Shown here one piece after another: positions 42,300-50,658 of a stretch of DNA of 64,000 nt (position 1 is the first letter of the stretch; each line of letters starts with the position of its first letter). Source of the DNA: Nocardioides sp. SLBN-35 (GTDB lineage: Bacteria > Actinomycetota > Actinomycetes > Propionibacteriales > Nocardioidaceae); NCBI RefSeq assembly GCF_006715725.1, contig NZ_VFNU01000001.1, forward strand, positions 3,162,001-3,226,000, given 5' to 3'. The notes beneath the pieces were generated by a model, which did no database searches, was not told the origin of the DNA, and was given only the letters and a program-made list of their open reading frames with translations. Position numbers and translations under genes: made by a program.

Positions 42300-45200
42300 T
42301 CACCGGAAGTCCCGTGAGGACTGCCGCGCCTGCAGCGCGTCGCCCGCACCGGGCAGGACGGCGTCGAGCGGCTCGACCCGGTCGGCGACGAGGTTGGTGA
42401 CGCCGTCCTGGCGCTCGACCATCCCGCGGATCACGACGGCGACCCGGTTGCGGGCGGCCTGCCGGTGGGCGCGCATCACGCCCTGTGAGCAGACCACGTT
42501 GAGCATCCCGGTCTCGTCCTCGAGGTTGAGGAAGGTGATCCCGCCGGCGGTGCCCGGCCGCTGGCGGTGGGTGACCAGGCCGGCGACGTGCACGCGGCGT
42601 CCCGCCTCGGTGGTCGGCAGCTCGCCGACCGCCTTGATGCCGGCGGCGGCCAGGGTCTCGCGGAAGTGCTGGATCGGATGGACGTCGGTCGAGATCCGGG
42701 TCGCCCACAGGTCGGCGAGGGTCACCTCCAGCGGCGTCATGTCCGGCAGCGTCGGTGGTGCGGGGGCGGGGGTGCTGCCGGGCAGCTGGCCGCTGTCCTC
42801 GGCGTACCCGGCCATCCACAGCGCCTGGCGTCGGTCGAGCCCGAACCCGTCGAGCGCGCCGGCGGTGGCGAGCGCCTCGAGCTGGGCCTGGGTCAGCCCG
42901 GCGCGGCGGGAGAGGTCGCGGATGTCGGCGTACGGCGCCTCCGCGCGGGCCGTCACGATCCGGGTCGCGACCTCACTGCCGATCCCCTTGACCGCGTCGA
43001 GCCCCAGACGCACGGCCAGCGTGCCGTCGTAGCGCAGCGGGTCGTCGCACTCGCCGCCACTGGGCTCGAGCCCGGCCTGGACCTCGGATGTGGCCAGGTC
43101 GGGCGGGAGTACGACGACACCGTGGCGGCGCGCGTCGGCGACCAGGGACTGCGGGGAGTAGAAGCCCATCGGCTGGTTGCGCAGCAGCCCGGCCAGGAAG
43201 GCCGCCGGGTAGTGCAGCTTGAACCAGGACGAGGCGTAGACGAGCAGCGCGAAGCTGAGCGCGTGGGACTCGGCGAACCCGAAGCCCGCGAAGGACAGCA
43301 CCTGGACGTAGATCGCGTCGGCGGCATCGCCGGTGATGCCCTTGCGTGCCATGCCGGAGTACAGCTTGTCCTTGACCTTCTCGATCCGCTCGATGCCCCG
43401 CTTGGAGCCCATCGCCCGGCGCAGCAGATCGGCGTCGTCGGGGCTGCAGTCGCCCAGCGCGACCGCCATCTGCATGAGCTGCTCCTGGAACAGGGGGACG
43501 CCGAGCGTGCGGTCCAGGATCGGCTCGAGCAGCGGGTGCGGGTAGGTCACCTTCTCCCGCCCGGTCTTGCGGCGGATGTAGGGGTGGACCGCACCGCCCT
43601 GGATCGGGCCGGGGCGGATCAGCGCGATCTCGATGGCGAGCTCGTAGAACCTCTCCGGCTTGAGCCGTGGCAGGGTGCCGATCTGGGCGCGGGACTCGAC
43701 CTGGAAGACGCCGATCGAGTCGGCGCGGCCGAGCATCTCGTAGACCTCGGGCTCCTCCTTGGGCAGCGTCGCGAGCGTCCACTCCTGGCCGAGGTGCTCG
43801 GCGACGAGGCGGATCATGTGGTCGAGCGCGCCGAGCATGCCGAGGCCGAGCAGGTCGAACTTCACCAGCCCCATCGACTCGCAGCCGTCCTTGTCCCACT
43901 GCAGCACGGTCCGCTTGTCCATCCGCGCCTTCTCGATCGGGCAGACCTCCCCGATCGGGCGCTCGGTGAGGACCATGCCGCCGGAGTGGATGCCGAGGTG
44001 GCGGGGGGCGCCGATCAGCTCCTCGGCCAGGGCGACGACGGGGTCGGGGATGCCGAGGTCCTTCTCGATGTCGCTCCCCCAGCTGTCGACCTGCTTGGAC
44101 CAGGCGTCCTGCTGCCCCGTCGAGTGGCCGAGCGCCTTCGCGGCGTCGCGCACCGCCATCCGCGGGCGATAGCTGATCACGTTGCACACCTGCGCGGCGT
44201 TGCGGCGGCCGTAGGTGTCGTAGACCCACTGGATCACCTCCTCGCGCCGGTCGGAGTCGAAGTCGACGTCGATGTCGGGCTCCTCCTCGCGGTGCTGGGA
44301 GATGAACCGCTCGAACGGCAGGTTGTAGAAGACCGAGTCGATGGCGGTGATCCCGAGCGCGTAGCAGACCGCGCTGCTCGCCGCCGATCCCCTGCCCTGG
44401 CACAGGATCCTCTGCTCGCGGGCGAACGCGACGATGTCGTGCACGATGATGAAGTAGCCGGCGAAGTCCTTCTCCAAGATCACCTTCATCTCGGCCTCGA
44501 CCCGCTGCCTGGCCGCCTCGGCGTGCGGCTCGTGCGCGTACCGCTCCGCGAAGCCCCGCTCCAACAGGTCGCGCAGGTGCTCGCCCGGCGTACGCCCCTC
44601 GGGGATGCCCTGCTTCGGCAGCCGGGGCGAGGCCTTGCGCAGGTCGAAGGCGAGCTCGCCGGCGAGGGCGACCGATCGACGTACGGCGTCGGGGCGGTGC
44701 GCGAACCGGCGCAGCATCTCCTCCCCGCTGCGCAGGTGCGCCCCACCGGACAGGTCGAGCCAGCCGTCGAGCTCGGCGATGCTGCGCCGGGCACGCACCG
44801 CCGCCATCGCCGCCGCCAGCCGCCGCTTCTCCGGTACCGCGAAGTGGACGTTGCCCGTCGCCAGCACCGGCAGGCCGCGGTCACCGGCGATCCGGGCCAG
44901 CAGGTCGTTGTCCTCCTCCCCGCCGGGGTGGTCGCTGGCGGTCACCTCGACCACGACGTGCTCGCGACCGAACCGGTCGACGAGGTGGTCGAGGGCTCCT
45001 GCGGCCGCGGCCGGTCCCCCGGCCGCCAGCGCCTGGCGGACCGTGCCCTTGCGGCACCCGGTCAGCACCACCCAGTGCCCGCGGCCCCGCTCGGCGAGCT
45101 CGTCGAGGTCGTGGGCCGGACTGCCCTTCTCCGGCGCGCGCAGTCCGGCCTCGGTGATCGCCCCCGACAACCGGTGGTAGCCCTCCACCCCGCGCGCGAG

Positions 45201-45605
45201 CACCAGCAGGTGGCTGCCCTCGGGGTCGGGGATGCCGTTCTGGGAGCGGTGCACGCCGAGGGTCAGCTCGGCGCCGTAGACCGTCCGCAGCTCGTAGTCC
45301 GCCCCCGCCTCCGCGAACAGTGGTGCCCCCGCGAACCCGTCGTGGTCGGTCAACGCGAGCGCGTCGAGCCCGAGCCGGACGGCCTCCTTGACCAGGTCGC
45401 CGGGAGAGCTGGCGCCGTCGAGGAAGCTGAAGTGGCTGTGGCAGTGGAGCTCGGCGTACGGCGTCGACGCGGTCGGCCGGACCACCTCGTCCGGCTCGAC
45501 GCGCGGCCGCTTGCGGCGCGAGACCGGCGCTTCGAGCGCGGGTGCCCGCCCGGACAGCCGCCGCTCGAGCTCGCTCCACGGGACCGGGGGGTTGTTCCAG
45601 CCCAT
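42300..45605 (-). CDS. dnaE2: Error-prone DNA polymerase III alpha subunit
   Basis: 1101 aa. The N-terminal PHP domain (YAELHCHSHFSFLDGA, TDHDG) is followed by a C-family polymerase core with PDIDVDFDSDRREEV, helix-hairpin-helix repeats and an OB-fold C-terminus. It is the TLS polymerase of the ImuA'-ImuB-DnaE2 mutasome; the partner genes lie about 7 kb away. ATG 45605 sits 14 bp from a perfect LexA box, and TAGCCT ends 6 nt upstream, predicting a leaderless, SOS-controlled mRNA. Confidence 0.94.
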   Translation of the reverse strand: MGWNNPPVPWSELERRLSGRAPALEAPVSRRKRPRVEPDEVVRPTASTPYAELHCHSHFSFLDGASSPGDLVKEAVRLGLDALALTDHDGFAGAPLFAEAGADYELRTVYGAELTLGVHRSQNGIPDPEGSHLLVLARGVEGYHRLSGAITEAGLRAPEKGSPAHDLDELAERGRGHWVVLTGCRKGTVRQALAAGGPAAAAGALDHLVDRFGREHVVVEVTASDHPGGEEDNDLLARIAGDRGLPVLATGNVHFAVPEKRRLAAAMAAVRARRSIAELDGWLDLSGGAHLRSGEEMLRRFAHRPDAVRRSVALAGELAFDLRKASPRLPKQGIPEGRTPGEHLRDLLERGFAERYAHEPHAEAARQRVEAEMKVILEKDFAGYFIIVHDIVAFAREQRILCQGRGSAASSAVCYALGITAIDSVFYNLPFERFISQHREEEPDIDVDFDSDRREEVIQWVYDTYGRRNAAQVCNVISYRPRMAVRDAAKALGHSTGQQDAWSKQVDSWGSDIEKDLGIPDPVVALAEELIGAPRHLGIHSGGMVLTERPIGEVCPIEKARMDKRTVLQWDKDGCESMGLVKFDLLGLGMLGALDHMIRLVAEHLGQEWTLATLPKEEPEVYEMLGRADSIGVFQVESRAQIGTLPRLKPERFYELAIEIALIRPGPIQGGAVHPYIRRKTGREKVTYPHPLLEPILDRTLGVPLFQEQLMQMAVALGDCSPDDADLLRRAMGSKRGIERIEKVKDKLYSGMARKGITGDAADAIYVQVLSFAGFGFAESHALSFALLVYASSWFKLHYPAAFLAGLLRNQPMGFYSPQSLVADARRHGVVVLPPDLATSEVQAGLEPSGGECDDPLRYDGTLAVRLGLDAVKGIGSEVATRIVTARAEAPYADIRDLSRRAGLTQAQLEALATAGALDGFGLDRRQALWMAGYAEDSGQLPGSTPAPAPPTLPDMTPLEVTLADLWATRISTDVHPIQHFRETLAAAGIKAVGELPTTEAGRRVHVAGLVTHRQRPGTAGGITFLNLEDETGMLNVVCSQGVMRAHRQAARNRVAVVIRGMVERQDGVTNLVADRVEPLDAVLPGAGDALQARQSSRDFR

Positions 45606-45618
45606 GGACTCAGGCTAA

Positions 45619-45634
45619 TCGAACACATGTTCGA
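45619..45634 (-). promoter_or_regulatory. LexA (SOS) box upstream of dnaE2
   Basis: TCGAACACATGTTCGA, a perfect palindrome in its TCGAAC and GTTCGA arms, matching the actinobacterial/Gram-positive SOS box. It sits just upstream of the predicted -10 of dnaE2. Confidence 0.9.
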
Positions 45635-45667
45635 TATCAAGATCTCCCTTCCGTCTCCCCGCCCTCC

Positions 45668-45693
45668 GGTTTCCGGCGGGCGCGTCCGGGTAC
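45668..45693 (+). promoter_or_regulatory. SigB/SigF-type promoter for the PRC-barrel gene
   Basis: GGTTTC, then a 15-nt spacer counted from GTTT, then GGGTAC. This matches the GTTT-N15-GGGTA pattern of actinobacterial general-stress sigma factors. The predicted start is about 26 nt before ATG 45729. Confidence 0.5.
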
Positions 45694-45728
45694 CGCGCAG
45701 GACTCGACTACAAGGGGGGAGAGTTCAG

Positions 45729-46067
45729 ATGAGCAATGTGTGGAACTACCGGGAGACCTCGTGGCTGGAGGGTGGCGACCTGGTCGGCTACAGCGTCGAG
45801 GCGACCGACGGATCGATCGGCAAGATCGACGACGCGACCAACGAGGTCGACGCCGCGCACGTCGTCGTCGACACCGGACCGTGGATCTTCGGCAAGAAGC
45901 GGTTGATCCCGGCCGGCGCCATCACCGGCGTCAACCACGACGACGAGTCGGTCATGGTCAACATGACCAAGGACCAGATCAAGGCGGCGCCGGACCACGA
46001 CGCCGACCGCTGGGGCGACGAGTCGCGCGACCAGCACGCCGACTACTACGGCCCGTTCTCCTGGTGA
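45729..46067 (+). CDS. PRC-barrel domain protein
   Basis: 112 aa. The PRC-barrel region (about 15-85) contains GYSVEATDGSIGKIDDAT, HVVVDTGPWIFGKKRLIPAGAI and a VMVNMTKDQIKAAP end. The acidic, His-rich C-terminal tail ends HADYYGPFSW. This domain is widespread in actinobacterial stress proteins; the partner is unknown. ATG 45729 is preceded by GGGGAG. A SigB/SigF-like promoter lies upstream. Confidence 0.85.
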   Translation: MSNVWNYRETSWLEGGDLVGYSVEATDGSIGKIDDATNEVDAAHVVVDTGPWIFGKKRLIPAGAITGVNHDDESVMVNMTKDQIKAAPDHDADRWGDESRDQHADYYGPFSW

Positions 46068-46138
46068 CCGATGCAGCACGTGGCCCCGGCGCACGCCGTC
46101 GAGGCCACGTGCCTGGGCCGCCTGCCTAGGCTGCCCGC

Positions 46139-46531
46139 ATGACCTCGGTGCGTCAGGTACAGGTGACCTTCGACTGCGCGAGCCCGCGGGCCGTCGCCGA
46201 CTTCTGGAAGGCCACGCTCGGGTACGTCGACCCGCCCCACCCGCCCGACCCCGAGGACGCCTGGGCCGCCTGCCAGGACCCCACCGGCGCCGGCCCGCGG
46301 CTGTACTTCCAGCGGGTCCCCGAGGACAAGGTCGTCAAGAACCGGGTCCACCTCGACGTCCGCGTCGGGACCGGCCTGACCGGCGCCGAGCGCTTGGCTG
46401 CCCTCGAAGCCGAGGCGACCCGCTTGGAGGCCCTCGGTGCCCGCCGGGGCACGCTCCTCCTCGCCGACGACGAGAACGAGTCGTGCCAGAACATGCTCGA
46501 CATCGAGGGCAACGAGTTCTGTCTCGACTGA
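46139..46531 (+). CDS. VOC-family (glyoxalase-like) protein
   Basis: 130 aa. A two-module beta-alpha-beta-beta-beta pattern, starting VQVTFDCASPRAVADFWKATLGY and ending NMLDIEGNEFCLD, fits the glyoxalase/bleomycin-resistance superfamily. The substrate is unknown. TAGGCT ends 7 nt before ATG 46139 and no RBS is visible, so the mRNA is probably leaderless. Confidence 0.8.
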   Translation: MTSVRQVQVTFDCASPRAVADFWKATLGYVDPPHPPDPEDAWAACQDPTGAGPRLYFQRVPEDKVVKNRVHLDVRVGTGLTGAERLAALEAEATRLEALGARRGTLLLADDENESCQNMLDIEGNEFCLD

Positions 46532-46618
46532 GGCCACCGCGATGAGTCCTGCGCCGAGCCCGGGTCGTTCCTGACAGCGGCCCTCGACCGAGGGGCCCAC
46601 GGACTCGAGGAGATCCCC

Positions 46619-47092
46619 ATGGTTTCGGTACGCACCCACCTGTGGTTCGGCAACGACAAGGCGGTCGAGGCCGCGAAGTTCTACGCCGAGCACATCCCGG
46701 GCTCGTCGGTCGGCGATGTCGTCACGGCATGGACCGAGCCCGGCACCTCCGTCGCCGAGGTCGTCGAGTTCACCGTCGCCGGCCACGACGTGATCGGCCT
46801 CAACGCCGGCCCGGAGTTCCACCTCAACGAGGCGTTCTCGTTCTACCTGCGCGTCCAGGGCCAGGAGGAGGTCGACCACTACTGGGACCTGCTCACCGCC
46901 GACGGCGGCGAGGCCGGCCCGTGCGGCTGGTGCAAGGACAAGTTCGGCGTCTCCTGGCAGGTGGTCCCCGTCGAGCTCGAGGAGCTCAGCGGTGACTACA
47001 CGAGCGAGGCGAACCAGCGGGTGTGCCGGGCGATGCTGACGATGAGCAAGATCGACGTCGCCCAGCTTCAGACGGCGTACGACGGGGAGTGA
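46619..47092 (+). CDS. PhnB-like VOC protein
   Basis: 157 aa. HLWFGNDKAVEAAKFYAEHIPGSSVG, GPEFHLNEAFSFYLR and CGWCKDKFGVSWQVVP are the marks of the PhnB/3-demethylubiquinone-like VOC group. No metal or substrate can be assigned. GAGGAG precedes the ATG by about 7 nt. Confidence 0.82.
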   Translation: MVSVRTHLWFGNDKAVEAAKFYAEHIPGSSVGDVVTAWTEPGTSVAEVVEFTVAGHDVIGLNAGPEFHLNEAFSFYLRVQGQEEVDHYWDLLTADGGEAGPCGWCKDKFGVSWQVVPVELEELSGDYTSEANQRVCRAMLTMSKIDVAQLQTAYDGE

Positions 47093-47120
47093 GTCCGCGG
47101 CGGCTCCACGGGTCGCCCAC

Positions 47121-47531
47121 TCAGTTGATGATCTCGCCCCGCTCACTGTCCCGCAGCTCCGCCAACCGCTCGCGCCAGGTGGCGAGCGCCTCGGGCGTCA
47201 GCCGCGTCCAGTCGTGGACCTCGCCGACGACGCGCAGCGGCTCCCGGCTGCGGTAGGACCGGGTGGGGTTGCCGGGGAACTTCTTGTCGGTGACGTTCGG
47301 GTCGTTCTCGAAGTCGCCGGTCGGTTCGACGGCGTAGACGCGCGGCTCGGCAGGGCCGGGTGCGAGCTCGGCGGCCAGGCCGGCCCCGTCGGGCAGGGCG
47401 GTGAAGTACACGTGGTTCATCACGACCTCGGGCCGGTAGTTGGACCGGAAGCCCGCGGTGAGCAGGTCGCCGACCTGCAGGTCGGCCTTCGTGCCGTGGA
47501 AGAACGGTCCGTCGTCAAGCGTGTCACTCAC
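47121..47531 (-). CDS. arr: NAD(+)--rifampin ADP-ribosyltransferase
   Basis: 136 aa, the family's usual size. FFHGTKADLQVGDLLTAGFRSNY, HVYFTALPDGAGLAAELAPG, VYAVEPTGDFENDPNVTDKKFPGNPTRSYRS and EPLRVVGEV match Arr throughout. The enzyme ADP-ribosylates rifamycins. GTG 47531 follows TACTCT by 6 nt with no RBS, so leaderless translation is likely. The divergent VOC gene starts 30 bp away. Confidence 0.92.
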   Translation of the reverse strand: MSDTLDDGPFFHGTKADLQVGDLLTAGFRSNYRPEVVMNHVYFTALPDGAGLAAELAPGPAEPRVYAVEPTGDFENDPNVTDKKFPGNPTRSYRSREPLRVVGEVHDWTRLTPEALATWRERLAELRDSERGEIIN

Positions 47532-47561
47532 CGGGCCAGAGTAGGCGGCAGGATGTAGCCC

Positions 47562-48002
47562 ATGACGCACGTACGACGCTTCGACCACGTCGGCATCACC
47601 GTCGCCGACCTCGACGCAGCCACCGCGTTCTTCGTCCGCCTCGGGCTCGAGGTCGAGGGCACCGGGGAGGTGGCGGGTGAGTTCGTGGAGACCGTGTGCG
47701 CCCTCCCGGGCGCACACTGCCGGATCGCGATGCTCCGCGTGCCCGGCGGCGGGCCGCGTCTGGAGCTGTCGAGCTTCGTGACGCCCGATCACCTGCCCGG
47801 CTCGCCCGACGCGCTGGCCAACGAGGTCGGCCTGCGCAACGTGTCCTTCGAGGTCGAGGACCTCGAGGCCGCCGTCGACGCGGTCGCCGCCGACGGGTAC
47901 AGCCTGGTCGGCGGGATCGGGGACTACCAGGGCAGCGTGCGGATGGCCTACGTGCGCGGGCCGGAGGGGATCGTCGTGTCCCTGTTCGAGCTGACCGGCT
48001 GA
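47562..48002 (+). CDS. VOC-family protein
   Basis: 146 aa. FDHVGITVADLDAATAFFVRLGLEVEG starts the first module and VRMAYVRGPEGIVVSLFELTG ends the second; metal ligands could include H8 and the C-terminal E. The function is unknown. The stop is immediately followed by the stop of the convergent zinc-finger gene, with no spacer. It may be leaderless (CAGGAT 7 nt before the ATG). Confidence 0.82.
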   Translation: MTHVRRFDHVGITVADLDAATAFFVRLGLEVEGTGEVAGEFVETVCALPGAHCRIAMLRVPGGGPRLELSSFVTPDHLPGSPDALANEVGLRNVSFEVEDLEAAVDAVAADGYSLVGGIGDYQGSVRMAYVRGPEGIVVSLFELTG

Positions 48003-48362
48003 TCAGCAGCCGACGCAGGTGCGGGCGGTGGGGCGCACCTCGAGCCGGCCCGCGGCGATCGGCCGGCCGCACGTCTCGCACGCGCCGTACGTGCCGGCTT
48101 CCAGCCGCACCAGGGCGGCGTCCACCTCGGCGAGGTGCCGTCGTACCTGCGCCACCAGGGTCGCCAGCTGCGAGCGCTCGAAGGCGATCGTGGCGCCCTC
48201 GGGGTCGTGCTCGTCGTCGGCGTTGGTGTCACGGGACGCGGCGACGACCTCGTCGAAGCTGCCGGTCAGGTCGGCCAGGCGCCGCCGGGCCTCGTCCCGC
48301 TCGGCCACCAGCAGCTCCCGCACATCGTCCACCCCGCCGATGTTGCCATCGCCCTCCGACAC
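48003..48362 (-). CDS. DksA/TraR-type C4 zinc-finger protein
   Basis: 119 aa. A helical N-terminus (about 10-80) is followed by YGACETCGRPI and RTCVGC, a four-cysteine zinc finger at the C-terminus, as in the DksA/TraR family. Such proteins can act on RNA polymerase; actinobacterial short forms are poorly characterised. The start is GTG 48362 with a weak RBS, and a start farther inside cannot be excluded. It diverges from the NTF2-like gene across a KstR-like box. Confidence 0.82.
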   Translation of the reverse strand: MSEGDGNIGGVDDVRELLVAERDEARRRLADLTGSFDEVVAASRDTNADDEHDPEGATIAFERSQLATLVAQVRRHLAEVDAALVRLEAGTYGACETCGRPIAAGRLEVRPTARTCVGC

Positions 48363-48375
48363 CCTCGACCATTTC

Positions 48376-48389
48376 TAGAACACGTTCTA
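48376..48389 (+). promoter_or_regulatory. KstR-like operator
   Basis: TAGAACACGTTCTA, a perfect palindrome that fits the KstR consensus TNNAACNNGTTNNA. It overlaps the predicted -10 (TACAGT, 6 nt before ATG 48400) of the NTF2-like gene, the position expected of a repressor site. Confidence 0.7.
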
Positions 48390-48399
48390 CAGTGCGGGC

Positions 48400-48882
48400 A
48401 TGGACCTTGCCGCGATCGAGGAGATCAAGCGCCTCAAGCACCGCTACTTCCGCACCCTCGACCTGAAGAAGTGGGACGAGTACGCCGACTGCCTGGCCGA
48501 GGACGTGGATGCGAGGTACGGCACCCAGGCGATGGGCGAGCCGTTGCACTTCGACAGCCGCGACGCGGTCGTGGACTACATGGCCAAGAACCTCGGCCCG
48601 GGGATCATCACCATCCACATCGCCAACCACCCCGAGATCGACGTCGACGGCGACACCGCCACCGCCTCGTGGGCGTTCGAGGACACCGTGATCGTGCCCG
48701 ACTTCAAGGTCCAGATCCGCGGTGGCGGGTACTACGTCGACTCCTACCGCCGCGACGACGACGGCACCTGGCGGATCGCGTCGACGCAGTACGAGCGCAT
48801 CTACGAGGCGATGACCTCGCTCGACGACACCCCCAGCTTCAAGCTGATCGCCAACCGCTGGGACGCCTCGCTCGAGCACTGA
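48400..48882 (+). CDS. NTF2/SnoaL-like protein
   Basis: 160 aa. EEIKRLKHRYFRTLDLKKWDEYADCLAEDV at the start and TWRIASTQYERIYE near the end are typical of SnoaL-like/ketosteroid isomerase-fold proteins; several such proteins take part in steroid or polyketide chemistry. The KstR-like box upstream suggests steroid-linked expression. No RBS; the promoter geometry suggests a leaderless mRNA. Confidence 0.82.
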   Translation: MDLAAIEEIKRLKHRYFRTLDLKKWDEYADCLAEDVDARYGTQAMGEPLHFDSRDAVVDYMAKNLGPGIITIHIANHPEIDVDGDTATASWAFEDTVIVPDFKVQIRGGGYYVDSYRRDDDGTWRIASTQYERIYEAMTSLDDTPSFKLIANRWDASLEH

Positions 48883-48910
48883 GCAGCCTCTCGGCGGCAC
48901 CGAGGTGGGC

Positions 48911-48935
48911 GTGTGCGTCCAGGAGTACCGGGTAC
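48911..48935 (+). promoter_or_regulatory. Possible SigB/SigF-type promoter
   Basis: GTGT, a 15-nt spacer and GGGTAC, the same spacing as at 45,668. Transcription would begin at or near ATG 48945. Confidence 0.3.
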
Positions 48936-48944
48936 GTCGCCACC

Positions 48945-49157
48945 ATGGGTGGCACAGCCGATGACCAGCACGACCAGCACGACCAGCACCGGGACGACGA
49001 GCGCGTGAGCGAGCGCGCCGAGCTCCTGCCCGAGGAGCAGGAGGCCGGATCCGATGATCCCGTCGACCAGGCCGCGGCGATCCTCGAGGAGTCCGAGGAG
49101 CGCACCGACGACCCCGACGGCACCCGCCGCAACAGCAGCCAGACGCCGGGCGGGTGA
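48945..49157 (+). CDS. Small acidic hydrophilic protein
   Basis: 70 aa, very rich in Asp, Glu, Gln and His at the start (DDQHDQHDQHRDDER), probably disordered, with no transmembrane part. No family was recognised. There is no close RBS; a SigB-like GGGTAC ends about 10 nt before the ATG, which would make the mRNA leaderless. It converges with the phospholipase D-like gene. Confidence 0.5.
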   Translation: MGGTADDQHDQHDQHRDDERVSERAELLPEEQEAGSDDPVDQAAAILEESEERTDDPDGTRRNSSQTPGG

Positions 49158-49163
49158 GGCTCG

Positions 49164-50549
49164 TCAGTGGAGCTCCAGCTCCTCGAACGGGTAGTCCTTC
49201 GGACCGAGGAACTCGGTGCCGGGCACGACCCGGCCGTTCGGGTCGGCGGAGGGGACGTAGTTGTTGAGGCTGCGCGGCGCCTGGCGGTAGATCAGGTCCA
49301 CCCAGCCGGCGTACTTCTCCGCCATCGCGGCGTCGTCCCAGAAGATCACGTTCTGCTCGTCGGAGTGCCAGCCGAGCTTGGTCCAGTTCTCGCTGCTGGA
49401 CAGCACCGCGTTGCCGTCGGTGCGCCCGGCGACGTTGCCCTGCACCGACAGGCCCTTCAGGTGGACGTAGCGGTCCTTGAACTTGTTGGCCGTCGCGCCG
49501 GTGATGTAGACCATCTGCTTCGCCGGCAGGCCGCGCAGGATGTTGCGGATCTTCAGCGGCATCATCATGAACACGATGCGTACGTCGCAGCCCTCGTTGG
49601 CCAGCGCGCGCACCTTGCGGGCGACCTTGACGCCACGCTGGTCACCCCACACGGCGTTCGCGATCCGCACCTTGGTCCGTCCGCCCGGGACGTTCGTCGC
49701 ACCCGCGCACTGGACCTGGTTGAGGACCTTGAGCGCCGGGTCGACCTTCTTCTTGTGGGGCGCGAACATCGAGGTGATGGTCGAGCCCGGGGTGGTGGTG
49801 CTCGGCACGGTGAACCGCAGCACCTTCGCCGGCTTGTCCTTCTTGGCCTGCTTCCACATCGTCATCCAGCCGTCGTAGAGCGGCTGGTTCTCGGTGATCG
49901 TGGTCCAGTCGTTGAACTGCTGCACCGCGGCGGCGCCCGTGAAGTTGCCCGAGCCCTGCATCGCGATCCAGCTCGTCGCGCCGGACCGGCTCACCAGCAT
50001 CAGCTTGTCGTGCATCGCGCCGCCCTTGCCGCGACAGGTCGAGGAGCAGGTCCGGATCCAGCTGCGCAGCTCCTTGGGCCGGTCCGGGCTGCCCTTGGCC
50101 AGCGCCTTGCGCAGGGTCGGGTACGACCGCCCCGGCCCCTGCCCCTTCGCCAGGCCGCGGGACATGATGATCTGCACCGAGACGCCGCGCTTGTGGGCGT
50201 TGATGAAGACCTTCGCCAGCCTCGGCGAGTCGAAGTTCCACGTCATCAGCCGGATCGACTCCCCCGCGGGGACGTTCTTGACGGTCTTGATGATCTTGCG
50301 CTGGATCTTCGTCTTCTTCTTGGTGCCGCGGAACGGGTGGTTGAACACGATCCCCGGCGCCACGACGTACGCCGGGTCCGGCGCCCGCTTCGCCGCGGTC
50401 CTGCCGACGGTGTCGGCGCCCGCCGCGTCCACCCGGCCCGGCGCGGCCACCAACAGCGCCGCCCCGAGCAGCACCGCCACCGCCATCGCCACCAGTCCCC
50501 GCGTCGTACCGACCGTCGACCTGTCCCACACGAACCGCACGATTCCCAC
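49164..50549 (-). CDS. Secreted phospholipase D-like protein
   Basis: 461 aa. An N-terminal signal peptide (hydrophobic about residues 19-36, cleavage probably near VDAAG) is followed by two PLD-like halves. The first has MHDKLMLVSRSG with a clear HKD core; the second has HLKGLSVQGNVAGRTDGNAVLSSSENWT with a looser H-x-K. The protein is very Lys/Arg-rich. It may be an extracellular phospholipase or nuclease. GTG 50549 with GGAGAGA just upstream is chosen; GTG 50582 is also possible. Confidence 0.82.
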   Translation of the reverse strand: MGIVRFVWDRSTVGTTRGLVAMAVAVLLGAALLVAAPGRVDAAGADTVGRTAAKRAPDPAYVVAPGIVFNHPFRGTKKKTKIQRKIIKTVKNVPAGESIRLMTWNFDSPRLAKVFINAHKRGVSVQIIMSRGLAKGQGPGRSYPTLRKALAKGSPDRPKELRSWIRTCSSTCRGKGGAMHDKLMLVSRSGATSWIAMQGSGNFTGAAAVQQFNDWTTITENQPLYDGWMTMWKQAKKDKPAKVLRFTVPSTTTPGSTITSMFAPHKKKVDPALKVLNQVQCAGATNVPGGRTKVRIANAVWGDQRGVKVARKVRALANEGCDVRIVFMMMPLKIRNILRGLPAKQMVYITGATANKFKDRYVHLKGLSVQGNVAGRTDGNAVLSSSENWTKLGWHSDEQNVIFWDDAAMAEKYAGWVDLIYRQAPRSLNNYVPSADPNGRVVPGTEFLGPKDYPFEELELH

Positions 50550-50658
50550 TCTCTCCGGTGTCCCGAGCTCTTCCTCCCTCACAGCGGCGGGCGGCCCGGA
50601 TTCGTTACAGGCAGGCCGCTTTCGCGCGGGACACGGGTCGATCCGTCGAGCTGGTCGG

